A stretch of DNA of 64,000 nt from Polaribacter sp. (GTDB lineage Bacteria; Bacteroidota; Bacteroidia; Flavobacteriales; Flavobacteriaceae), in NCBI GenBank assembly GCA_028343155.1, contig JAOLXX010000007.1, positions 1-64,000 on the forward strand. The letters are read 5' to 3'. The position numbers and the translations under genes were made by a program. Each line of letters opens with the position of its first letter. The first letter of the stretch is position 1. Below the pieces are notes generated by a model. That model was not told the origin of the DNA. It saw nothing but the letters and a program-made list of their open reading frames with translations, and did not search any database. Shown here in pieces: positions 1-9,769 of the stretch.

Positions 1-1
1 A

Positions 2-565
2 GATAATGGCGACCCAATTATAAAAAGATTTCCAATAAATTTATCAACAGAAAAAAGAGTTGGTTTTGAGTTTACACTTAATTACAAACCTTTTAAAGTA
101 TGGAACATAAATAGCGATTTTAACTTATTTAATGTAACTACAGATGGAGAATATACAAATTCAGCTACAAATGCAACTCAGAATTTTGATTTTAAAAACA
201 CAGCATTTTTTGTTAGATTAAATCAAAAAATAACTTTGCCAGGTAAAACAGATTTGCAAATAAATTCCAATTACAGTGGTGCTTCTCAAACAGCTCAATC
301 AGAAAGAGATGGTATTTTCAGTTTAGACCTTGCTGCAAGTAAAGATTTGTTTCAAGAAAAAGCCTCAATTAGCATTAGTGTTAACGATGTTTTTAACGGA
401 ATAAAATATCAAGGCACAAGTAGGATTCCAGACGTTTTAGAACAATATTCTGAGTATCAAAGAAGAAAACGCCAAATAAGAGTAAGTTTTGTATATCGTT
501 TTAATCAAAAAAAGAAAAGAGACAGATACAAACAAGAGAGAGAGAATGATGGTGGCGATTTTTAA
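2..565 (+). CDS. Outer-membrane beta-barrel family protein, C-terminal end only (partial)
   Basis: The reading frame is open from the window edge to a TAA at 563-565, giving 187 residues of the C-terminus. The visible part is a run of amphipathic beta strands with alternating aromatic and polar residues, typical of the last strands of a TonB-receptor-like barrel (OMP_b-brl_3 type). It ends in a basic, Arg/Lys-rich tail followed by Gly-Gly-Asp-Phe, as is common in flavobacterial members. The position of the start, any plug domain and the substrate lie outside the window. The barrel class is fairly sure; the function is not known. Confidence 0.7.
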   Translation, partial: DNGDPIIKRFPINLSTEKRVGFEFTLNYKPFKVWNINSDFNLFNVTTDGEYTNSATNATQNFDFKNTAFFVRLNQKITLPGKTDLQINSNYSGASQTAQSERDGIFSLDLAASKDLFQEKASISISVNDVFNGIKYQGTSRIPDVLEQYSEYQRRKRQIRVSFVYRFNQKKKRDRYKQERENDGGDF

Positions 566-770
566 TACCTATATCATTTATTATTTGAGCGTTTAAACAG
601 ACTTGGAATTTATCTTGACCCGAAATAGAAAGACTATATTTTTTGTACTGATTTGATTTCAGTAGCTTTGATAAATAATAAGTAATTGAATTAATAGAAA
701 GAGATACTTAATCGAGTTCAACATAAAAAGGGTGCCATTTCAATCCTTAATGCACTCACTCAAACCCATA
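566..770. other. AT-rich intergenic stretch without a gene
   Basis: This part of the 596-base gap before fumC holds no convincing reading frame, tRNA or repeat on either strand. The rest of the gap carries a hairpin terminator and a small minus-strand reading frame described separately. Confidence 0.5.
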
Positions 771-804
771 AAAAACTCGTTCAAATTTCTTTGAACGAGT
801 TTTT
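771..804. terminator. Perfect 15-bp hairpin terminator, probably bidirectional
   Basis: A stem at 771-785 pairs with 790-804 around a TTTC loop; the outer arms are A and T runs, so a U-tract follows the GC-containing stem on either strand. It lies 22 bases beyond the stop of the small minus-strand reading frame at 826-1000, which fits a terminator for that gene, and it could also stop transcripts from the barrel gene. Confidence 0.75.
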
Positions 805-825
805 TATGTTTTATATTGAGATTGC

Positions 826-1000
826 TTACTTACCTTCAGCAGCTTTCTTTGCTTCTCTTTTCAGTTTAAAATTTTCCAGAAGAGTTCCACCAATCCAGTA
901 AGGAACAACAAATGTTAATAAAAAAAAGTAACAACCAAAAACCTGTTGTAAAAATAAACATGAATAAAACCAGTCCTGAAAATTGTGAAAAATCTAACAT
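826..1000 (-). pseudogene. Small single-span membrane protein, split by a one-base frameshift
   Basis: Read on the minus strand from the ATG at 1000, the frame gives a short polar start (MLDFSQF) and then a hydrophobic span rich in Phe and Leu. It runs into an 8-A stretch on the plus strand (920-927). Past this run a second frame gives VPYWIGGTLLENFKLKREAK and ends with a TAA at 826-828. The region is 175 bases, one more than a multiple of three; with seven A instead of eight it reads as one 57-residue protein with one membrane span and a basic C-terminal tail. Protein-like sequence on both sides of the break and a terminator just downstream argue for a real gene. Whether it is a true pseudogene, a slippage-expressed gene or a sequencing error cannot be told here. 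I do not recognise the family. Confidence 0.5.
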
Positions 1001-1128
1001 TTATATCTTTTGTAAAATTATTACGACAAAAATAACACTAATTTTCAAAAAAAATAGCATCAAAAAAAAGATTTTTTGTAGATTTCTAAAAATGATATTT
1101 ATTAAATTTATGTCATTATAGTTTTTTG

Positions 1129-1136
1129 TATTTTTG
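1129..1136 (+). promoter_or_regulatory. -7 box TATTTTTG of the fumC promoter
   Basis: Exact match to the Bacteroidota -7 consensus TAnnTTTG, 25 bases before the fumC ATG. It predicts a start of transcription near 1141-1143 and a leader of about 20 bases. No clear TTG -33 box was seen at the usual distance. Confidence 0.6.
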
Positions 1137-1161
1137 CTTCACTAAAACACACATCCTACTC

Positions 1162-2559
1162 ATGAAATATAGAATTGAAAAAGACACTATGGGAAATGTT
1201 GAAGTTCCTGCAGATAAATATTGGGGAGCACAAACAGAACGCTCAAGAAAAAACTTTAAAATTGGTGCCTCAGCTTCTATGCCCTTAGAAATTGTATATG
1301 GCTTTGCATACTTAAAAAAAGCAGCAGCGTATACAAATTGTGAATTGGGTGTTTTAACCTCAGAAAAAAGAGATTTAATAGCACAAGTTTGCGATGAAAT
1401 TTTAGCAGGAAAATTAGATAATCAATTTCCTTTGGTCATATGGCAAACGGGTTCTGGTACGCAATCAAACATGAATGTGAATGAAGTAATTGCGAACAGA
1501 GCACATGAAATTGCTGGAAAAGTAATTGGTGAAGGAGAAAAAACAATTCAACCCAATGATGATGTAAATAAGTCGCAATCATCAAACGACACCTTTCCAA
1601 CAGGAATGCATATTGCAGCTTACAAGAAAATTGTAGCAACGACAATTCCAGGTATTGCCCAATTAAGAGATACATTAAAAGGAAAATCAGAGGCATTTAA
1701 AGACGTTGTAAAAATAGGACGTACACATTTAATGGATGCTACTCCCCTTACCTTAGGACAAGAATTTTCTGGATATGTTGCACAATTAAACTTCGGTTTA
1801 AAAGCACTAAACAATACATTAGAACATTTATCACAATTGGCTCTAGGAGGAACAGCAGTGGGTACAGGATTAAATTCTCCTGCAGGTTATGATGTTTTAG
1901 TTGCAAAATATATTGCCGAATTTACAGGATTACCATTTATTACTGCAGAAAATAAATTTGAAGCTTTAGCAGCACATGATGCTTTAGTAGAGACTCATGG
2001 AGCGTTAAAGCAAGTGGCAGTTTCATTAAATAAAATTGCAAACGATATTAGAATGATGGCTTCAGGACCAAGGTCTGGGATTGGAGAAATTATGATTCCT
2101 GCAAACGAACCTGGGTCTTCTATCATGCCAGGCAAAGTAAACCCTACGCAAGCAGAAGCAATAACAATGGTATGTGCGCAAGTAATAGGAAATGATGTTG
2201 CTGTTACTGTTGGTGGCGCCCAAGGACATTATGAATTGAATGTTTTTAAACCAATGATGGCTGCAAACGTTTTACAATCTGCACAACTTATTGGAGATGC
2301 TTGTATATCTTTTGATGAAAATTGTGCGGCTGGTATTGAACCAAATCATACAAGAATTACAGAATTGGTCAACAATTCTCTGATGCTAGTAACTGCTTTA
2401 AATACCAAAATAGGATACTACAAAGCTGCAGAAATAGCAAATACTGCTCATGAAAATGGAACCACTTTAAAAGAAGAAGCTGTCCGCCTAGGCTATGTTA
2501 CTCCAGAGCAATATGATGCTTGGGTAAAACCAGAGGAAATGACAAGTGGTTTGAAATAA
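1162..2559 (+). CDS. fumC: Class II fumarate hydratase (fumarase C)
   Basis: Interconverts fumarate and L-malate in the TCA cycle, in the cytoplasm, as an iron-independent homotetramer. The 465-residue product has the expected length. The family signature [11 protein letters not shown] is at residues 318-328, with the catalytic serine region at 319-320 and Lys325; [10 protein letters not shown] carries His189, matching the E. coli catalytic His188. The frame is open upstream to 1126, but homologues begin at [11 protein letters not shown] and the -7 box at 1129-1136 lies inside that extension, so the ATG at 1162 is chosen. It stands alone and ends in a hairpin terminator. Confidence 0.97.
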   Translation: MKYRIEKDTMGNVEVPADKYWGAQTERSRKNFKIGASASMPLEIVYGFAYLKKAAAYTNCELGVLTSEKRDLIAQVCDEILAGKLDNQFPLVIWQTGSGTQSNMNVNEVIANRAHEIAGKVIGEGEKTIQPNDDVNKSQSSNDTFPTGMHIAAYKKIVATTIPGIAQLRDTLKGKSEAFKDVVKIGRTHLMDATPLTLGQEFSGYVAQLNFGLKALNNTLEHLSQLALGGTAVGTGLNSPAGYDVLVAKYIAEFTGLPFITAENKFEALAAHDALVETHGALKQVAVSLNKIANDIRMMASGPRSGIGEIMIPANEPGSSIMPGKVNPTQAEAITMVCAQVIGNDVAVTVGGAQGHYELNVFKPMMAANVLQSAQLIGDACISFDENCAAGIEPNHTRITELVNNSLMLVTALNTKIGYYKAAEIANTAHENGTTLKEEAVRLGYVTPEQYDAWVKPEEMTSGLK

Positions 2560-2581
2560 TATTTTTAGAACACACAAAAGA

Positions 2582-2610
2582 AAACCGAAATTGATAATTT
2601 CGGTTTCTTT
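2582..2610 (+). terminator. Hairpin terminator after fumC
   Basis: An 11-bp stem (2582-2592 with 2596-2606, loop GAT) is followed by a T-rich stretch to about 2612. It starts 22 bases past the fumC stop. Confidence 0.75.
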
Positions 2611-2666
2611 TATTGTAAAGATCTTTCTTCAATAATATTGTAAAAATTCTGGTACACCGAAAAAAA

Positions 2667-3398
2667 ATGTTTCATACAATAATAGAATATTTCAGATTCA
2701 TAACAAAGGCGTCCAATCAACATGGAGTTCATTCCCCTTTTGTCTATAATTTAGTAACCCAATGTTTTTATAAAAAAACGGCTGCTGACTTGTGGAATTC
2801 TTTCTTAATATCCAAACAATTATTAGACACAAAAACAATACGGAAATTTACAAGTCTTCATTCTACTTCTAAAACGGCAAGAATATCAACCAAAAAAGCA
2901 AAGTTATTAATACGTTTAATTGCATATTTTAAACCAGGAAATATTTTAGAAATTGAAACTTCTATGGGTTTAGGAACTGCTGCAATTCAGATTGGGAATA
3001 AAAATTCTTCGATAATTTCTTTAGAAAGTTGCCCACAAAGAGGTAAAATAATGCACGAATTATTTAAAAAAAATAATTTTAATACGATTCACATCGTTCA
3101 TGAAAATTGGAATAAAACTTTACAAAAAGTGTTGAAAAATCAACAATTCGATTTTATCTATTTTAATAAACATCAAACAAAAAAAGAAACCTTACAGTGC
3201 TTTAATAGCTGTCTAAACGCCATAAATAATGACGCTATTTGGGTTTTTAATGACATCTACAGTACAACAGAAATACAAGAAGCTTGGTTAGAAATTAAAA
3301 ATCACCCAAAAGTAACAGTTACAGTAGATGTTTTTTTCTTGGGAATTATTTTCTTCAGAAAAGAACAAGCAAAAGAACATTTTAAAATTAGAGTTTAA
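2667..3398 (+). CDS. Class I SAM-dependent methyltransferase family protein
   Basis: A 243-residue protein with a Rossmann methyltransferase core: a motif I-like stretch ILEIETSMGLGTAAIQI near residues 92-108, an acidic end of strand 2 (SLES), and FDFIYFNKH where O-methyltransferases carry a metal-binding or catalytic Asp. The substitution of this motif by FNK and the missing extra acidic residues make activity uncertain. An N-terminal helical part with NQHGVHSPFVYNL is characteristic of a Bacteroidota family found as a single gene. Substrate unknown. It lies between fumC and the cobalamin adenosyltransferase gene, each with its own promoter, so no operon partner is indicated. Confidence 0.75.
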   Translation: MFHTIIEYFRFITKASNQHGVHSPFVYNLVTQCFYKKTAADLWNSFLISKQLLDTKTIRKFTSLHSTSKTARISTKKAKLLIRLIAYFKPGNILEIETSMGLGTAAIQIGNKNSSIISLESCPQRGKIMHELFKKNNFNTIHIVHENWNKTLQKVLKNQQFDFIYFNKHQTKKETLQCFNSCLNAINNDAIWVFNDIYSTTEIQEAWLEIKNHPKVTVTVDVFFLGIIFFRKEQAKEHFKIRV

Positions 3399-3460
3399 AA
3401 TATGTAAATGTATCTCTGTTAAATCGTTTAAGAGCTTTTCTCCATAACTTTTAAACGTTG

Positions 3461-3468
3461 TAACTTTG
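3461..3468 (+). promoter_or_regulatory. -7 box TAACTTTG before the cobalamin adenosyltransferase gene
   Basis: Exact TAnnTTTG match 27 bases before the ATG at 3496. It also overlaps the upstream TTG codon at 3466, showing that the extended frame is not the true start. Confidence 0.55.
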
Positions 3469-3495
3469 CTCCTTTCAAACTTAAAAACTTATTTA

Positions 3496-4071
3496 ATGAA
3501 AATATATACAAAAACTGGTGATACTGGTACAACTTCTCTTTATGGAGGTACAAGAGTAAAAAAACACAATTTACGTATTGAAAGTTACGGAACTGTAGAT
3601 GAACTTAATTCTTATATTGGTTTAATAAAAGACCAAGAAATTAGTGATACCAATAAAAACTCTTTACTTAAAATTCAGAATGAATTGTTCATTTTAGGTT
3701 CAATGCTAGCAACTCCTCCAGAAAAGGAAACGTTGAAAAATGGAAAAGAAAGGCTCAATATTCCTAAAATTAATGAAAGTGCGATACTTTTTTTAGAAAA
3801 TGAAATTGACACAATGGATGCAACACTTCCTCAAATGACTCATTTTATACTTCCTGGAGGTCACCAAACTGTGTCATTCTGTCACGTAGCAAGATGCGTT
3901 TGTAGACGTGCAGAGCGTCTTTCAGTAGCGCTAAATGATCAGGAAACGATCAATACTGACATTATAAAATACTTAAATCGACTTTCTGACTATCTTTTTA
4001 CGTTGGCACGGAAATTGTCCAATGACTTATCAGTGGAAGAAATTAAGTGGATTCCCGAAAAAAAATCATAA
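3496..4071 (+). CDS. pduO: ATP:cob(I)alamin adenosyltransferase, PduO type
   Basis: Transfers the adenosyl group of ATP to cob(I)alamin, making adenosylcobalamin. The 191-residue product shows the PduO-type marks in order: KIYTKTGDTGTTSLYGG at the N-terminus (ATP binding), RIESYGTVDELNSYIG, FILPGG, then RCVCRRAERLSVAL and YLNRLSDYLFTLAR in the C-terminal helices. The ATG at 3496 is chosen since homologues begin at MKIYTKTGD and the -7 box lies just upstream. No cobalamin riboswitch was seen in the short leader and no cobalamin synthesis genes are near, so it probably works in salvage or cofactor recycling. Confidence 0.93.
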   Translation: MKIYTKTGDTGTTSLYGGTRVKKHNLRIESYGTVDELNSYIGLIKDQEISDTNKNSLLKIQNELFILGSMLATPPEKETLKNGKERLNIPKINESAILFLENEIDTMDATLPQMTHFILPGGHQTVSFCHVARCVCRRAERLSVALNDQETINTDIIKYLNRLSDYLFTLARKLSNDLSVEEIKWIPEKKS

Positions 4072-4188
4072 GTTCTTATTTTATCGATTTGAAGAATTTT
4101 TTAAGGTTTAATTTTCGCTGTAAATTATTGATTTAAAGAGAATAATAAAATTTTATTCTTACTTTATAGTAAATTTCTTAAAAAAGAC

Positions 4189-4218
4189 TTGCTTAATTGC
4201 CTAAAAAAATTATTTTTG
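4189..4218 (+). promoter_or_regulatory. Full Bacteroidota promoter TTG-N19-TATTTTTG
   Basis: A TTG -33 box at 4189-4191 and a -7 box TATTTTTG at 4211-4218 are spaced by 19 bases, the textbook arrangement for the flavobacterial primary sigma factor. It lies 21 bases before the DUF2795 ATG, and its presence rules out the longer frame starting at 4189. Confidence 0.75.
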
Positions 4219-4239
4219 CAGAAAATTAAACAACAAAAA

Positions 4240-4461
4240 ATGTATTGGACATTAGAATTAGCATCTTATTTAGCAGATGCGCCTTGGCCAGCAACTAAGG
4301 ATGAATTAATAGATTATGCTATTAGAACCGGATCTCCTTTAGAAGTTGTAGAAAATCTACAAGATATAGAAGATGAAGGTGATTCGTATGACTCTATCGT
4401 TGAGATTTGGCCTGATTATCCGACTGAAGATGACTATCTTTGGAATGAGGATGAATACTAA
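4240..4461 (+). CDS. DUF2795 domain-containing small acidic protein
   Basis: A 73-residue protein beginning MYWTLELASYLADAPWPATK, with a central helix pair (ELIDYAIRTGSPLEVVENL) of the DUF2795 family and a very acidic C-terminus ending WNEDEY. Small conserved cytoplasmic protein, function unknown. It is commonly found near secA in flavobacteria, and here sits directly upstream of it, but its own promoter and terminator make it a single-gene unit. The start is chosen at 4240 from the promoter position and the conserved N-terminus. Confidence 0.85.
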   Translation: MYWTLELASYLADAPWPATKDELIDYAIRTGSPLEVVENLQDIEDEGDSYDSIVEIWPDYPTEDDYLWNEDEY

Positions 4462-4472
4462 AATAAAAATGT

Positions 4473-4498
4473 AAAGTCTCTAAGGAGACTTTTTTTTT
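4473..4498 (+). terminator. Hairpin terminator after the DUF2795 gene
   Basis: Stem AAAGTCTC at 4473-4480 pairs with 4485-4492 around a TAAG loop and leads into an unbroken T run to 4498, continuing as a T-rich tract to about 4511. Confidence 0.85.
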
Positions 4499-4600
4499 GT
4501 TTTTTTTTTTAATCAATAGCATGTTTTTTTTCGAGTTAGTCTAACTTGAATGTCAAATAAAATAATACCGTTACAAAAGTAACTCAAAAACAAACATATA

Positions 4601-7600
4601 ATGAATATTTTAAATTCAGTAATTAAAATTTTTGTAGGAGACAAACAGCAAAAAGATTTAAAAGGATTACAACCAGTTGTAGAAGATGTAAGAAAATTTG
4701 AACTTGCTTTTTCAAAACTTTCTAACGATGAATTGCGTGCAAAAACAATTGAATTTAAAGAAATAATAAAAAAGGCTACTCAAGAGTTTAATCAAAAAAT
4801 TATTGCTTTAGAAGAAGAAGCGACTACTGCAGATATTGATCGTCAAGAAGATATTTACACAGAAATAGATACTTTAAAAGACGAAGCTTACACCGTTTCT
4901 GAAGAAACGCTATTTCAAATTATGCCAGAAGCTTTTGCAGTAGTAAAAGAAACTGCAAAACGTTTTGTAGAGTTCAAAGAAATCGAAGTAACAGCGACTC
5001 CTTATGACAGAGAAATATCTGCAGAAAGAGACAATGTTATTTTAAAAGGAGACAAAGCATTTTGGGCAAATTCTTGGGATGCAGCAGGTAAACCCGTTAC
5101 ATGGGATATGATTCATTACGATGTTCAATTAATTGGTGGTGCTGTATTACATAAAGGTAAAGTGGCAGAAATGATGACTGGTGAAGGAAAAACATTGGTT
5201 TCTACTTTACCCGTTTATTTAAATGCCCTAACGGGAAATGGGGTTCATTTAGTTACTGTAAATGATTATTTAGCAAAGCGTGATAAAGCCTGGATGGGAC
5301 CTTTATTTGAATTTCATGGTTTTACGACAGACTGTATTGACTATCATCAACCAAATTCTGACGCACGTAGAAAAGCCTACAATGCAGATATAACGTATGG
5401 TACAAATAACGAATTCGGCTTCGATTACTTGCGTGATAATATGGCAAGTTCTAAAGATGATTTAGTACAGAGAGCACCAAATTATGCAATTATTGATGAA
5501 GTAGATTCTGTTTTGATTGACGATGCAAGAACTCCCCTAATAATCTCGGGAGCAGTACCACAAGGAGATCGACACGAATTTACAGAATTAAAACCTTTGG
5601 TTGCTGATTTAGTTACGCTCCAAAAACAACATTTAGTGGGTGTTTTAGCTGAAGCTAAAAAATTAATTGGAGAAGGAAATGATAAAGATGGTGGGTTCTT
5701 ACTACTAAGAGTTTATAGAGGTTTACCAAAAAACAAAGCGTTAATCAAATTTTTATCCCAAGAAGGCATCAAACAAATCTTGCAGAAAACCGAAAACTAT
5801 TACATGCAAGATAACAACAAATTAATGCCTGAAATAGATGAAGATTTATGGTTTGTTGTTGAAGAAAAAAATAATCAAATTGATTTAACAGATAAAGGAA
5901 TCGCTGATTTATCAGAAAAAACAGCAAATGACAGTTTTTTCGTTTTACCAGATATTGGTGTAAAAATTGGAGAAATTGATAATTCTGAAATCGCTAAAGA
6001 AGAAAAAATAGCTCAAAAAGAAGAATTATACAAAGACTTTAGTATAAAAAGTGAACGTATTCACACCATGAATCAACTTTTGAAGGCCTACACTGTTTTC
6101 GAAAAAGATGTTGAATATGTGGTGATGGAAAATAAAGTAATGATTGTTGATGAACAAACAGGTCGTATTATGGACGGTCGCCGTTATTCAGACGGATTAC
6201 ATCAAGCAATTGAAGCAAAAGAAAATGTAAAAATTGAAGATGCGACGCAAACTTTTGCTACAGTAACATTACAGAATTACTTTAGAATGTATCGTAAACT
6301 GTCGGGTATGACCGGAACAGCAATTACAGAAGCTGGTGAATTATGGGAGATCTATAAATTAGATGTAGTAGAAATTCCAACAAATAAACCAATTCAAAGA
6401 GATGATAAAGAGGATTTAATCTACAAGACTGCGCGTGAGAAATACAATGCTGTAATAGAGGATGTGGTAAAATTAGTTGCAGAAAAAAGACCTGTTTTAG
6501 TAGGAACAACTTCTGTAGAAATATCAGAATTATTAGGTAGAATGTTACAAATGCGTAAAATTCCTCATAATATTTTAAATGCAAAATTACATAAACGAGA
6601 GGCGGATGTTGTTGCCGAAGCGGGTAAACCTGGGGTTGTTACAATTGCAACAAACATGGCAGGTCGTGGAACAGATATCAAATTATCTAAGGAAGTTAAA
6701 GAGGCTGGTGGTTTGGCTATTGTAGGAACCGAAAGACACGATTCTAGAAGGGTTGATAGACAGCTAAGAGGACGTGCAGGAAGACAAGGAGATGTGGGGT
6801 CTACTCAGTTTTATGTTGCTTTGGATGATAATCTAATGCGTCTTTTTGGCTCTGATAGAATTGCCAAAATGATGGATAGAATGGGGTTAAAAGAAGGGGA
6901 GGTAATTCAGCATTCTATGATTACCAAATCCATTGAAAGAGCGCAAAAGAAAGTAGAGGAAAACAACTTTGGGATTCGTAAACGCCTGTTAGAATATGAT
7001 GATATCATGAACTCCCAACGTGAGTTTGTATACCAAAGAAGACGTCATGCTCTAGATGGTAAACGTTTGCAAGTAGATATCGCTAATATGATTTATGATA
7101 CCTGTGAAGCGATTATCAACGGAAATAAGAGTGCAAAAGATTTTCAAAATTTTGAATTTGAATTGATTCGTTTTTCATCAATGGCTTCTCCAATTTCTGA
7201 AGAGGAATTTGAAAAATTATCAGAAAAAGAATTAGCTGACAAACTGTATGAATCTGTTGCAAAACATTACAAAAACAAAATTGAAAGAAATGCTGTTTTG
7301 GCATTTCCAGTAATTAAAGATGTTTTTGAAAATGAAGGAGATAAATATGAGCGAATTGTAGTTCCTTTTACCGACGGAATCAAATCTTTACAAGTTGTTA
7401 CCAACTTAAAAGAAGCCTATGAAAGTGAAGGAAAAAGCTTAGTGACCGATTTTGAAAAAAACATCACTTTAGCGATTATAGATGAAAACTGGAAAAATCA
7501 TTTACGTAAAATGGATGATTTAAAACAATCTGTTCAGAATGCATCATATGAACAAAAAGATCCTTTATTAATTTATAAATTTGAAGCTTTTGAATTATTT

Positions 7601-7942
7601 AAAAAGACCGTAGATGAAATTAATATCTCCGTATTATCTTTCTTATTTAAAGGAGAATTGCCAGCACAAAATAAAAATCAAATTTCTGAAGCACGTCAAC
7701 AAAAAAGAGCGCATACAAGTACGAGTAAAGCAGCTGTTCAAAACACAACCGAACAAGCAATTCAAAATTCTCGTCAACAATCATCTGAACCTGTTGAAAC
7801 GATTGTACGTGACCAACCAAAAATTGGTAGAAACGAACGTGTTACCATTAAAAATGTAATTAGTGGTGAAGAAAAAGAAGTAAAATTCAAACAAGCAATT
7901 CCTTTAATTGAAAAAGGAGATTGGATTTTAGTTCATTATTAA
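4601..7942 (+). CDS. secA: Preprotein translocase ATPase SecA
   Basis: Motor that pushes unfolded preproteins through SecYEG. The 1113-residue product has Walker A MMTGEGKT at 191-198, the DEVD helicase motif at 299-302, the preprotein cross-linking region between, and a second RecA fold with [18 protein letters not shown] and [12 protein letters not shown]. It is about 200 residues longer than E. coli SecA; part of the extra length lies between about 325 and 480, as in other Bacteroidota. The C-terminus ends GDWILVHY after a short conserved domain and lacks the cysteine-rich zinc motif that in E. coli binds SecB and lipids. Single-gene unit flanked by terminators. Confidence 0.98.
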   Translation: MNILNSVIKIFVGDKQQKDLKGLQPVVEDVRKFELAFSKLSNDELRAKTIEFKEIIKKATQEFNQKIIALEEEATTADIDRQEDIYTEIDTLKDEAYTVSEETLFQIMPEAFAVVKETAKRFVEFKEIEVTATPYDREISAERDNVILKGDKAFWANSWDAAGKPVTWDMIHYDVQLIGGAVLHKGKVAEMMTGEGKTLVSTLPVYLNALTGNGVHLVTVNDYLAKRDKAWMGPLFEFHGFTTDCIDYHQPNSDARRKAYNADITYGTNNEFGFDYLRDNMASSKDDLVQRAPNYAIIDEVDSVLIDDARTPLIISGAVPQGDRHEFTELKPLVADLVTLQKQHLVGVLAEAKKLIGEGNDKDGGFLLLRVYRGLPKNKALIKFLSQEGIKQILQKTENYYMQDNNKLMPEIDEDLWFVVEEKNNQIDLTDKGIADLSEKTANDSFFVLPDIGVKIGEIDNSEIAKEEKIAQKEELYKDFSIKSERIHTMNQLLKAYTVFEKDVEYVVMENKVMIVDEQTGRIMDGRRYSDGLHQAIEAKENVKIEDATQTFATVTLQNYFRMYRKLSGMTGTAITEAGELWEIYKLDVVEIPTNKPIQRDDKEDLIYKTAREKYNAVIEDVVKLVAEKRPVLVGTTSVEISELLGRMLQMRKIPHNILNAKLHKREADVVAEAGKPGVVTIATNMAGRGTDIKLSKEVKEAGGLAIVGTERHDSRRVDRQLRGRAGRQGDVGSTQFYVALDDNLMRLFGSDRIAKMMDRMGLKEGEVIQHSMITKSIERAQKKVEENNFGIRKRLLEYDDIMNSQREFVYQRRRHALDGKRLQVDIANMIYDTCEAIINGNKSAKDFQNFEFELIRFSSMASPISEEEFEKLSEKELADKLYESVAKHYKNKIERNAVLAFPVIKDVFENEGDKYERIVVPFTDGIKSLQVVTNLKEAYESEGKSLVTDFEKNITLAIIDENWKNHLRKMDDLKQSVQNASYEQKDPLLIYKFEAFELFKKTVDEINISVLSFLFKGELPAQNKNQISEARQQKRAHTSTSKAAVQNTTEQAIQNSRQQSSEPVETIVRDQPKIGRNERVTIKNVISGEEKEVKFKQAIPLIEKGDWILVHY

Positions 7943-8050
7943 AGTAAAGCACTTTCCTACAACTTTTCATGAATTTTCAAAATACATAATTCAGTAAGTA
8001 GAAAAAATAAAATATCAACACCTATTTTCATCAAAAAAACAACTTTTAAA

Positions 8051-8080
8051 AAGCCGTTTAGAAATTCTAAACGGTTTTTT
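8051..8080 (+). terminator. Hairpin terminator between secA and the OstA-like gene
   Basis: CCGTTTAG at 8054-8061 pairs with CTAAACGG at 8067-8074 (loop AAATT), extended by A/T pairs and followed by a T run to 8080. It is 108 bases past the secA stop. Confidence 0.75.
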
Positions 8081-8185
8081 AAGCTTTACATCGAGTCATA
8101 AAAAGTATCTTCAGAGCAGTTATCTTCTGAAGACCTATTAAAATAAAATTCACTTTTCTTTAATAGATAACCATTTTCTTTTCAT

Positions 8186-8193
8186 TATTTTTG
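8186..8193 (+). promoter_or_regulatory. -7 box TATTTTTG before the OstA-like gene
   Basis: Exact TAnnTTTG match 17 bases before the TTG start at 8211, predicting a leader of roughly 10-12 bases without a Shine-Dalgarno site. Confidence 0.6.
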
Positions 8194-8210
8194 CCCTAAA
8201 CTTATTTCCT

Positions 8211-9767
8211 TTGAAAAGAATACTTATTCTATTTTTTATATTTTTTTCTTCTTTTGTTTTATCGCAAACAAAAAAAATAAATTACGAAGCCGAAATTCAA
8301 GAAGCTAACGAAGAAAAATATCCGGGTGCAACCCTTTTAATTGGGAATGTAAAAATGACGCATGATGGAATTGTCTTAACAAGCCAACAAGCATTATTCT
8401 ATAAAGATAAAAATTTCTTCAAAGCAATTGGAAATGTATTAATTGAACAAGGAGATACCATTACTCAAACAAGTGACTACTCGGATTATGATGCCAATTC
8501 CAAACAAGCTCTCTCTTGGGGCAATGTAATTTTAAAAGATCCAACGATGACCTTAACGACCGATACATTGCATTTTGATCGGTTAAATCAAAAATTATAT
8601 TATAGAAATTATGCCACTATAAAGGACCAAACAAATACACTGAAAAGTAAAAAAGGTAATTATTATTTAAAAAACAAAAAATTCACTGCAACAACAAGAG
8701 TCACTGTAGTAAACCCTGAACACAATTTAGAATCAAATCATTTAGATTATTACACAAATTCAGGACTCACTTATTTATATGGTCCGTCTACAATTACCAA
8801 CACCCAAAACGAAAATAGAATCTATTGTGAAAAAGGTTTTTATAATACAAAAACGGATGTTTCTCACTTTGTGAAAAATTCTAAAATATATCTAAAGGAA
8901 AGAACTGTTGAAGGAGACAGTTTGTATTACGACAAGAATAAAGGTTTTGCTTCTGCAACCAATAATATTCAGGTGATAGATACTGTAAAAAATTTCATAA
9001 CAAAAGGAAACTACGCAGAAATCTTTGAACTCAAAGATTCACTTTTCATAATCAAAAGGGCCGTTGCTATTTCAATAATCGACAAAGACTCTATTTTTAT
9101 TCATGGCGATACGATATTAATCACAGGGAAACCCGAAAAAAGAATCGTAAGAACATTCCACAATGTAAAAATATTTAAATCCGATTTACAAGGGAAATGC
9201 GATTCGATACATACAAACCAAACAACAGGACTAACTAAAATGTTTAGAAACCCCGTAATTTGGTCTGATCAAAATCAAATAACTGGAGATACAATTCACT
9301 TATTATCTAATGTAGAAACTGAAAAACTAGATTCGTTAAAAGTATTAAATAATTCATTTATTATTTCAAAAGATTCTGTCTCGGAAGAAGATTTCAATCA
9401 AATTAAAGGAAGAAACATGTTTGGTAAATTCGAAAAAAATAAACTTCGTTTACTTTTGGTAAAAGGAAATGCGGAATCCGTTTATTTTAATAGAAATGAA
9501 GAAACCAACGTGTTAGAAACCGTTACGAAAGAAGTGTCTAGTAATATTAAATTCACTTTAGAAAACGGGCAAATAGAAACCATAATGTATTTAAAGACAT
9601 CTGATGGCAACACCTATCCTCCTTCAAAATTACCAGATGATGTTAGAAAATTAAAAGGTTTTATTTGGAGAGAAGAGGAACAACCAAAACAGCGAGATGA
9701 TATTTTTACGAATGATAATAATAAAGTAGAAAAACCTAGCGCAAATCTTTCTATAAAAAAACCATAA
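8211..9767 (+). CDS. OstA/LptA-like periplasmic protein
   Basis: A 518-residue secreted protein. Residues 1-18 form a signal peptide (MKRILILFFIFFSSFVLSQ). The rest is a series of beta-rich OstA/LptA repeats with recurring phrases such as the pattern V-I-D-x-Q-x-D-T-I, as in proteins that bridge the periplasm and carry lipopolysaccharide to the outer membrane. It is about three times longer than E. coli LptA, as in Bacteroidota OstA-like proteins, and has a charged low-complexity C-terminal tail. The start is TTG, supported by the signal peptide and the nearby -7 box. The aminotransferase gene follows after 2 bases, so the two are probably co-transcribed. Confidence 0.88.
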   Translation: MKRILILFFIFFSSFVLSQTKKINYEAEIQEANEEKYPGATLLIGNVKMTHDGIVLTSQQALFYKDKNFFKAIGNVLIEQGDTITQTSDYSDYDANSKQALSWGNVILKDPTMTLTTDTLHFDRLNQKLYYRNYATIKDQTNTLKSKKGNYYLKNKKFTATTRVTVVNPEHNLESNHLDYYTNSGLTYLYGPSTITNTQNENRIYCEKGFYNTKTDVSHFVKNSKIYLKERTVEGDSLYYDKNKGFASATNNIQVIDTVKNFITKGNYAEIFELKDSLFIIKRAVAISIIDKDSIFIHGDTILITGKPEKRIVRTFHNVKIFKSDLQGKCDSIHTNQTTGLTKMFRNPVIWSDQNQITGDTIHLLSNVETEKLDSLKVLNNSFIISKDSVSEEDFNQIKGRNMFGKFEKNKLRLLLVKGNAESVYFNRNEETNVLETVTKEVSSNIKFTLENGQIETIMYLKTSDGNTYPPSKLPDDVRKLKGFIWREEEQPKQRDDIFTNDNNKVEKPSANLSIKKP

Positions 9768-9769
9768 TC

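Noticed and set aside
912-1121. A 69-codon plus-strand frame before fumC
   Set aside because: It is Lys/Asn/Ile-rich low-complexity sequence antisense to the split membrane-protein gene and shows no family resemblance.
3421-3495. Cobalamin riboswitch before the adenosyltransferase gene
   Set aside because: The predicted leader is under 30 bases, far too short, and no B12-box was seen.
7614-7859. An 81-codon plus-strand frame inside secA
   Set aside because: It is another frame of the Lys-rich end of secA, which is intact in its own frame.
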